This document shows positions 55,801-64,000 of a DNA stretch of 64,000 nucleotides, in pieces. Made by a program: the position numbers and the translations under genes. The notes beneath the pieces were generated by a model. The model saw nothing but the letters and a program-made list of their open reading frames with translations. It was not told the origin of the DNA and ran no database searches. Within the stretch, counting starts at the first letter, position 1; the number at the start of each line of letters is the position of its first letter. The stretch comes from Acanthaster planci (taxonomy: Eukaryota; Echinodermata; Asteroidea; Valvatida; Acanthasteridae). The stretch lies in the NCBI RefSeq assembly GCF_001949145.1, contig NW_019091493.1:291801-355800 (forward strand), given 5' to 3'.

Positions 55801-58761
55801 TTTATCGTACATTTATGTACGTGACTTACAACATGGAAACAGATTTGGTTATTCAAATCCTTTAATTCCTTTTAGGCAGTCAGCAGATCTGTGTACTGAG
55901 TAACACCTTCAGAGGGCTTTAATCCAGCACTCTGCCGTAACCTGATGACATCTTTCAGCGTGAAGTAATAAAGGGAGTACTTGAAGCTGTGGGCACCACC
56001 TTCTAGAAATGTACCTGTACCGTAGCCGTTAATGGTGTTAAAATATTTGAGCAACATGTGGAGAAATGGGTATGCTGTACATGCAGTTAGTACACAGAGT
56101 CAGAGTGGGAGTGGTACGTTGGGGGCTGTGTCAAAAGGTTGGGTTATCACTGCAGTCTTTCTTCTTTCCACCTGTATGTTGAACAGCGTGTGGTACATGT
56201 CCCGAGAGAAACCACAGCTGAAACCCACACCCTCCTCCCATGCAGAACCCCACAACATTTCATTTGTTAACCAGCGCTGGTAATATCATACAGTGTTTTT
56301 TTCCCTTTACGTGTACATGTACTTTCTAAAGCAGTACGTGCAGTTGCTAATTACGCCTCCCAACCCCACTCTCCTCCCCCTAATAGGAGCCTAAATATAT
56401 TGCTTGCATGTAAGGTATTGATGCGTGTAGACCACCGATGTGTACGTTGTGTGTTTCCTCATTTGAAAAAGGAATTTTGTTTTTAAAGTCACCGTTTGCT
56501 TTGGGTATACATACATTGTTTGTAGTACCATGCTTCGGTTGAGTTGAGAAGGATCTCAGTTAATGGCCATTACATGTACGAGCATGACAGGGACCTGACT
56601 CAAGGACAAGATTACTAACCAAGGTTCATGTATGGTACCAGTACATGAGGCATGTACATGTACATGTACACTATACCTGGGCCTATCTGTGAATCACGTC
56701 ACACCTGTGACGGTGTGACCTTCCCGCTTCCAAGAACCATGAAATTGAAAGGAAAATTGGCCTGGCTCATTGGCTTCATTATCATCCTCATGATTAGTTT
56801 CACTGATGCAAGAGCATCAGAGCTTCATTAAGTTAATTGGCATACAGTAGATATTGCAAAGGTAGGAGAACTTCAAGGCAGGATATGGACATGCTCAAGA
56901 CCGTTTAAATATTTTTTTAATGTTGTATGATCTTTGAAATGTCTATTGATCTTTGACCGTTGACTACTGTAGATTGATCCATATGCATTAATAAGAAGGA
57001 AGAAAACACAACCGATATGCTTATGAAAATATGCAATTTTTTCAAGTAACCTGCTTTCATTCGCTCTGTATGAATTGTGACATTTTGATTTGAAAACAGG
57101 TTATAGGTAAGATTGGATCATGGACCCTCATTGAGAAACATTTCAGTACAGCGAGTAGTATATACATAAATGTACGCCCCTCTACAATTGTGGTTTTTCT
57201 GTGGGTAGAGTACACAAAAAAGCCTCCTCCTCGGTCTCCGTCAAGGATAATATCACAAAGAACCTTTCAAATGATATCCTATTTAGGAAATCCCATTTAG
57301 CATGCATGTGCCACACTTACTGGTAGGCTGCAAGTAACACTTGATTTCTTGATAAATTTACCCAATTACTGTGTGACCGATCGTGCTCAGATTGGTAAGA
57401 AATTAACCAGTGCAGGGTTGCTGGTAAATACACGCACAGGCCAATAACCTGTACCAGAAGGATGCATTGACAGAATGGGTCCTAACAATCGCTTATAATG
57501 GACGTGGGAGTGTCTGACTTAGAAACCTGATACATGAATGTTAGCGACACCTTTATCACAATATTTGGTTTCTGTTGCTATAAGTACAGTTATCACAAAT
57601 GACATGTTTATATATTAATGTATTCCAAGACAAATGGGGTTATTTGATGCATATATTTTTCCCGTCTGATGGAAGCCTTTCCCCAGCCTGGCAGTGGTTG
57701 CTCCCTCATGTTTATGAATGAGCCCCTCTTGCCCAAGCCTGGACCTCTCAACATTCCCATCTCCCAGACGGTTCGTCCCTTAATTGCCCGATGTACCGGT
57801 ACAGGCAGGCGCGCCGAGCAAGAGTAAAAAAGGCACAGCAGCTCTGCCTAGCCGTACAGCTGGCTTGCTGGCACGGATGCATCACAAGACGACAGCAGTG
57901 CTAACTGTGACAATAACAGCCTGCCTCTGTCATGTCTGTATTGTAACTGTACTGCCCCAGTTTTTTTTTGTTGCTTACGCGGATTAGCCCGTGCGTACGT
58001 ATTCTGTGCTGTGGTACAGAAAGGAGAGGTGCTCTTGTTACACCCCGCTCTTTGTTGAGAAACCCCCTTGATTAGTGTGTGATGTGTTGAGACGGGGAGA
58101 GACACACTGCAAGGCGAGACGTTGTGGGCCGGTAGTTATTGATAGGAGACTTCATCTGAGGCCGGCCGGGTGTACTCTCGCGTCACACAATAGCCACGAC
58201 CTCCTTGTCCACGTCTTAGCGACTGTATTGTGACCTCATCGGCGTCTGCTCGAACGCACGCACATGGCCACGAGTAGGGACCTTTTCCTTTCCCTCGTCG
58301 ACTCGCCGGAAATCATCTCGGAGGTGTACGGCCATCGTCTTGTGATGGCCCATTGCTGATCTGACGCCAGAATTTCTTGCACGTGATTATTGGCTGCGTG
58401 TATGCACAGTATATACGCACATGCACCTGTATGTGCTCACATATCTGTGCTCCCAGGCCTCATTTTGATTTCACTCTTGTGATTAGCAGCAAGCTGCTTG
58501 CCTCCCTGGTGGATTTCGAGGAGCGTCCCACGTCATCACTCATCATTAATCAGTGCTTTGTTTTACCCGCACATTTTTCCTCTGGTGGCAAGGCACCCGA
58601 CTGTAATAGAATCTAGGGTTTCAGGGACAGTTGTGAGTGATAGCCATCACAGGAGAGTTTGCAGGCAAGTTCATCCATCTCTCTGGATTACTAAGCGGTA
58701 GACGGTCTAGCAGACGGGATTGTGAATGTGTAAGTAACATTTGGATGGAATTAGGGGCCCA

Positions 58762-58797
58762 ATATGTGTCTTATACCAGGTGGTATAAGACACATAT
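58762..58797. repeat. Perfect 17-bp-arm hairpin
   Basis: Bases 58762-58778 (atatgtgtcttatacca) are exactly reverse-complemented at 58781-58797 with a GG loop. Confidence 0.92.
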
Positions 58798-60122
58798 GTA
58801 CATTTCTTGTAAAATTCTTGAAAACTTGTCAAAGTATATTTTGTAAAGAGTGTATATATGTACATGTAAATACTATGTGTACATCGTATTTTATCTCTGT
58901 TGATGAATAACTTTGTGTGTAAAGATACTGGTATGTGCATGAACCTGTAATCTTGGTTTTACTAATTTTTTTCTTTTTTTATGGATGAGGAAACTACAGT
59001 TAATTTCCTTACCTTTTTCACACTGTTCTATCATCCACAAGGGTTAGGCGGGATATTAAAAGATGTTGTTTCTCTCTTTATGTTCATCATCCAGACACAC
59101 CTTTTTGTTGATGATAATCATTGATCCATCTGAACCTTTTTCAAAGTGACATTCAAGTTAGAGCGTTGAGAATTCAAGATGTGGCATGTTTTGAGTTTGT
59201 CTAGTGCAGTACACCCCATTGTTCAGGGACGTTGAAAGACGTTTTTTTTCCAGACCGTAGTAGGAAAAAAATGAATATGATATAAATCAAACAGTGAAAA
59301 AGACAAGTATTGGACACATGGGTGTCAACCTGGAAGGGGACATGCATGCTCCTCTAGATGGAAGGGGCAAGGGACTGACAAACATGAACAAACCGTTTCT
59401 ATGGAAACTGTGATTTTCAATCCTTTGTCTTGTTTCGCCATTTTCCCGATGCTTTTGCTTCCTTTGAGGATGGCCATGTTTACCCATGTTCAGAGTATTG
59501 CACAAATACGAGGTAAAATGCCTGAACTGTTGAGCAGCTTCAAGGAATAAGTTTTGTACTTCTGGATATTTCTTTTACATGTAAGTCATGTGACGTTTTT
59601 TGTACACATTAATGGGCACGACAGCAACCTCGTTCTGTGTCAAAAATGTATTGCTGAGTGCCAACAAACCCTAAAATTTGGGCTTATCGAAACATACATG
59701 TACAACACACTCTGGCACAGTGGATGAAAACTAGTCCAGCACAATCTCATGTGTAATTTGCTCCATTCAAGCGCCTGAAAAAAAAATAACACCATGGGAT
59801 ACTGCAGATGATTAATACTACTCCAGTTACCTACTGCTGTACCTTCACAAACATGTTGGTTACCATTGAGGCAGTTTCTGGTATCCCGCCTGACTGCCAG
59901 CATATAGATGGGTCACTTGGGAGTTAGATTTGTTTTTCAGGGAGATCTCCTCCTGCTGGTAAATCAAGATTATTAGTGGTTGCTCTCACTGTAGATCTTG
60001 TTTATTAGGGGGCATGTACGTGTATGCTTGAGGTTGCACTCCTGTGTTTGTTTGATCCTGGGCACCAGACCTACTGTGTTGAATATGCAAGGATGCTGAT
60101 ACTGGGATTGTGAGGAGATGAC

Positions 60123-60500
60123 AAATGTGACCCGCTCTGCGAAAAGGTGTATTAAGTCGCTCAGTGCAAAAATGCCTAATGGCCCATTCCATGTGCCAAG
60201 AGTGAAAATATTTGGAAATATTTTGAGGTCGATCGCTTGACCAGAAAGCTTCTGTTGCGAAGGAAAACCGAGTTTAATGTTTCTGTACATTATGTTAAAA
60301 GGGCATTGTCTCAAAAAGCATGTCTGATAAAATGAAATTATATGAATATACAAATGGCAAATAACTCCACAATGCAAAATGCCCCTGTGATGAATTATAT
60401 ATCAAATGGAAAGCATAGGATGTGAGCAATTTGTTAATGTATAAAACTCAAATTAAAAAAATGTGACTTAATAGACCTTTCTGCAAGGCCGGTCACAAAT
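60123..60500. mobile_element. Foldback/MITE element, TGTGAC-CGCTCTG family, copy 3
   Basis: The left end aaatgtgacccgctctgcga then aaaggtgtattaagtc is inverted at the right end as gacttaatagacctttctgc then aaggccggtcacaaat. It is about 378 bp and noncoding, with the same terminal motif as the elements at 6102 and 26770. Confidence 0.75.
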
Positions 60501-60814
60501 GGTGAACTTCAGCTTGACATGGTTTAGTCTGCAGATGGATATATTGCACTGGTCATAATGATTTGAAATCACTAACCGCTTGTTCTATAATAATTTTGGT
60601 TACATACAGTGAAATACTGGCTTTGGTAAAAGGAGACAATACAATGAACAAAATGTGTGTCTTAATCTGCTCGTAAAGTTGCCAGCCACAGAGTACCTTT
60701 CATGAGGTTCATTACTTGGACATGTATGTTAACTGGTCAGACAGGGACTCATTTTTGTCCCTGAGACAGTGAACCAAAGTTGTTGTACATTTAGAAATTC
60801 TATTTACACGTACA

Positions 60815-60845
60815 TATACATACATACATATATATATACATACCA
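60815..60845. repeat. (CATA)n/(TA)n microsatellite
   Basis: Runs of CATA and TATA units follow one another. Confidence 0.8.
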
Positions 60846-63052
60846 ACACTGGGAAAGAAGGGACTAATGTGTTTAAAGAGATTGAACAGCCACCTGCGAG
60901 TCTTTTACGTAACCCTAATGACATATCTGGTGACCGTTGGTAGCACTACCACTGGTCATTCGCAGTGGCCCTTGCCAGTGGCGGTAAGCATTGTGATTAC
61001 TTTTGTGTGGAGCCATTCTTCTTTGGAAGTTGCTCCACATTAGGCCTACTCCGCATTAATCCCAACGCAATGCAAGCACATTCGGAAGTGTCCAGTGAAA
61101 AATTGCTGAAATCCTCTACAATTAGCAAAGACAATGCTTTCAAAGAATGAGAAATTAGCAGATAAAAAACACAACATCTGTAAAATAGTGTTTTTGGAAT
61201 GAGCTTTAGAGGCACTAGTTTGATTCAGAAAGATTAAGAAATTATACACACTTGTGCCAGCAAGCACGCTGCAGGATACCAAGGTATGATTCTGGCAAAA
61301 GGGGGGCCACTCAAAATATTGCCTTAGAGGCTTTTTATTTTCTCTCATTAATGTTGTCGTTAGATTTAACATTTTTGTCAGTGATTTTTTAAAACCTGTT
61401 TTGTTCCAAATATACATTCCTTTAACTGAGCAGGTGCTTCTGTCATTTTGACAGTCATACAGCGAGCCCCCATTTCCTCAGATGTAAAATATGCACAAGG
61501 TGTATGCATGACTATCTCAGGCAATTTTATTGATTCCAATATGTCGAGAGGAGCTGTCACACAAGGCTGTGCGCATGCTGTGCACACTAAGTTGTGATTT
61601 GAATAAATACAAATTCATGCACATTTCCTTTTTGCGACTCCAAACATGGATGAGAGGTCCGTGACAGCATTCGGATTCTACAGTTTAGGTATCTGTATAC
61701 GTGTGAAAAATGAAGAAAAAAAGTCAATATTGTGTAGAAGGTGCATTAAACTTTAGTACATACCGGTACTGTGGGTATTCATTTGAATCCCCATGTCTCA
61801 TCATTCGTACCCCCCCTGCTTCTTCCTCTCCCCTTCCCCACTCTCTCCCCACCCCATGCACCCCATTCAAACTGAGCATCATCGACACTGTTGCCCATTA
61901 CAGTAATTGTTGGACAATAGCACAGTTTTCGTACGTTATCCGTATTGTTTGCATTGCTCACTAAATGCACTTTCAAGAAAGCAACATAGCACTTACATGT
62001 ACTACTGTACATGTACAGAATGACTGTATGCAGTGTGCACTGTGTGAAGTGTGCGTACAGGTGAATCTACAATCCTGGCCCAATCTCGTTGAGTCCCCTC
62101 CCAGCCACGGCCCCCCTCTCAATGTTGTGTCTCGCTGCACGTTCTGTGCTCCACCTTGAGATGACAGCATTTGGCCAGGGGGAGTGTGGGAGACATTGGG
62201 AGGGGAGGGTATGGCTATATTGTCACGTGTCCCAACCATTTTGGTCAGGCTTAGAGCGAGCTGCCTGTGTGTTTATCCACAGTTGCCATGGTTACATGCA
62301 TCTATACAGGCACATTGTGTGCAATGAGGCATTCATTTGTAACCTCATCAAACAAACCTCCCTGCCACAAAAAGAAAACGTCCGGATATTACGCTACATA
62401 CTTGATGACATTTCACCAATGCGTGGAGTGTTTTCTATACCCAAACTGTTTCTATTGTAATGGGTTTATTTATGACTTGCTACTGATATCTTATTCCATT
62501 TTGGCTTTTAGAGGGAATAAAATCAATATGGATGTCATTCACATCAGTTGGGGAAATGTCCATGAATCTTGACCTTTGAAATTGGAATAGCTTGTAGGTT
62601 TACATTTGACTGAAACAAAACACACCTTATTCATAACAGTTGTAAATGACACTTGGATAACATCCATTCATATCTGAGGTACTTGTACACGGCAAAAGGG
62701 TCTTCCAACTTATGAGTGCATTTCAATAAAATATTCCAAATGTGCATTGAGAAATATTGAAAATGTCACTCGACAGCCATGTCTCACCCAAACATGCTGT
62801 TGGAGAGCAGAATTTAAAATGTCAAAATGTTAGATCACAAAATCTTCACAGCACAAGTTTCGTTTAAACTTGTTGTCTAATTAAAGTCATTGAAAATATA
62901 ACCAGATCTTAATATTGGATCCTCTGATCCGTTCACTACTCCGTCTTCTTCCACATTTCACTGAGATCACTTGGCCACAACCACAGACAGAATTATGTGT
63001 CAAATTATGTGTCAAGTGCATTCTGCCTCGCAGGCTGACCAAATCCTAAAGA

Positions 63053-63099
63053 AGAGGAAGAAAAAAAAAAGCAAGAAAGAAAGAAAGAAAAGAAAACCT
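63053..63099 (+). repeat. Purine-only (GAAA)n microsatellite
   Basis: The tract aagaggaagaaaaaaaaaa continues into repeated GAAA units, all A and G except for one C. Confidence 0.85.
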
Positions 63100-64000
63100 G
63101 AGCGCTTCCTTGGAGCGTATATCTAGAGATGTGTATGGATTTTTCTTTTCCTGGAGGCATTGTTTGGCCGGTCATAATTTGATGAGACATTATCATTGGT
63201 GTATTGATATTATGCAGGCAAAAGCCCTGTGTGGGTGGTCTCCTGGACAGATGGGTTCTGTAATGAGCATAATTATCAGGACAACTCAGTGGGGGACCAG
63301 TCTGGCAAGAAAAAAAAATTGACAGAGGTGTCAGGAGATAAGTGACAGGACATTTGCCTTGTGTGTGGAGTGGAATTATGATGATTTTTTGCTGTTATAT
63401 GTGCTAGTGTGGGGGGGGGAGTGAATTTTGTCGGTGATTGGTTTTTGTTATGATCTCTTCACTTTCCAAAGAGTTGGATTTCACACCATCACCCGAGAAA
63501 GGGAAATTCCTCTCCAATGCCAAACAGTCTGAAAACAGAAGCAGTGTACTGGAAAATTTTATCTGTTTGATGTAATGAATTTCAGTTGGATAGATGTTTT
63601 TTACTACTTGGAAATAAGAAGGTGAGAGTTGATTATTTCTTTTAAAGCTTGCCAGATCATTGATCAAACAATGATCAACACTGAGGCGGGGGGGTTCTCT
63701 CCGCCCCATATCTTGCATCATATGGACTTTTGTACTAGTTGGTAATACTTAGTCTATTTCTTAAGCCTGTCTGTTTGCTCCTGCCTTGTTAGCCTTGGTT
63801 GCAAGGCATCCTTAGCAGTGGTGTGGATCACTGTGCACAGTTATTGGACTGTACAGCGATTGACCAAAACAGTTGTCCTGTACTCACAAGTTTGGGCCAC
63901 GATACTGGGAGAGTTGACAATTACACTTGGCAATGTCATGAGATAATGCATTACGTAACGCAGTTTTGTAATGTGTTCATGTAGATGTACATTTCTGCTC

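Larger units (their letters stand above)
48564..64000. other. Long region without recognised exons (RIMBP intron 7 or downstream)
   Basis: No exon encoding the remaining RIMBP coiled coil, SH3 or fibronectin domains was recognised. The region includes a single arm of the 42237 element (49812-49890), a hairpin at 58762, a TGTGAC-family element at 60123, simple repeats at about 60815-60845 and 63053-63099, and CpG-richer blocks (notably 57770-58350) that may be regulatory. Most likely this is one long intron. Confidence 0.6.

Noticed and set aside
48564-64000. Search for further RIMBP exons (rest of coiled coil, SH3, fibronectin type III)
   Set aside because: Open frames here (for example at 49498, 54793, 55203 and 61710) lack family motifs and paired splice sites. 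I could not support any as exons.
1-64000. A new multi-gene system such as a defence island, biosynthetic cluster or symbiont insert
   Set aside because: Only three animal genes with known families are present. The remaining DNA is introns and repeats, with no bacterial-style operons.

Overview
This is animal nuclear DNA. Genes are split into short exons with GT-AG introns of roughly 0.3 to 11 kb, base composition is moderate, and introns carry many inverted-repeat elements and TACATGTA-type palindromic simple repeats. The three recognisable genes are animal genes. An invertebrate deuterostome, such as an echinoderm or hemichordate, fits the intron sizes and repeat style, but that placement is an impression; the sequence itself only proves an animal.

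Layout. (1) At the left edge on the minus strand is the first coding exon of a BCL7-family gene (SWI/SNF chromatin-remodelling subunit), running out of the window. (2) Head-to-head with it on the plus strand is an apparently complete gene of 19 coding exons (2235-19074) for SLF1 (ANKRD32/BRCTx). SLF1 links RAD18 at damaged replication forks to the SMC5/6 complex. The spliced model is 3426 nt (1141 residues) and keeps frame at every junction. Its order is tandem BRCT domains, an SQ/TQ-rich linker, a helical middle, a basic patch, three ankyrin repeats and a C-terminal domain. (3) After about 2.5 kb of 3' flank come a candidate promoter with a palindromic CRE, a noncoding first exon, and the 5' half of a RIM-binding protein gene (RIMBP1/TSPOAP1/RIMBP2 family, an active-zone scaffold). 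Its coiled-coil exons run from 24100 to 47809. The SH3 and fibronectin exons expected downstream are not in the window, and the last 16 kb looks like one long intron or intergenic sequence.

The rest is noncoding and rich in repeats. It holds a family of foldback elements with termini like TGTGACCCGCTCTG (three copies), at least seven other foldback or MITE-like elements including one pogo/Tigger-like, three foldbacks whose arms are built from short direct repeats, a decayed 5'-truncated non-LTR retrotransposon, a clean 30-bp minisatellite, and a minisatellite containing an assembly gap.

I found no operon, defence island, CRISPR or other new multi-gene system. The observations most worth checking are the histone-reader signature in the SLF1 ankyrin domain, the symmetric modular exons of RIMBP with large disordered inserts and a likely internal promoter, the head-to-head BCL7/SLF1 pair, and the foldback families.
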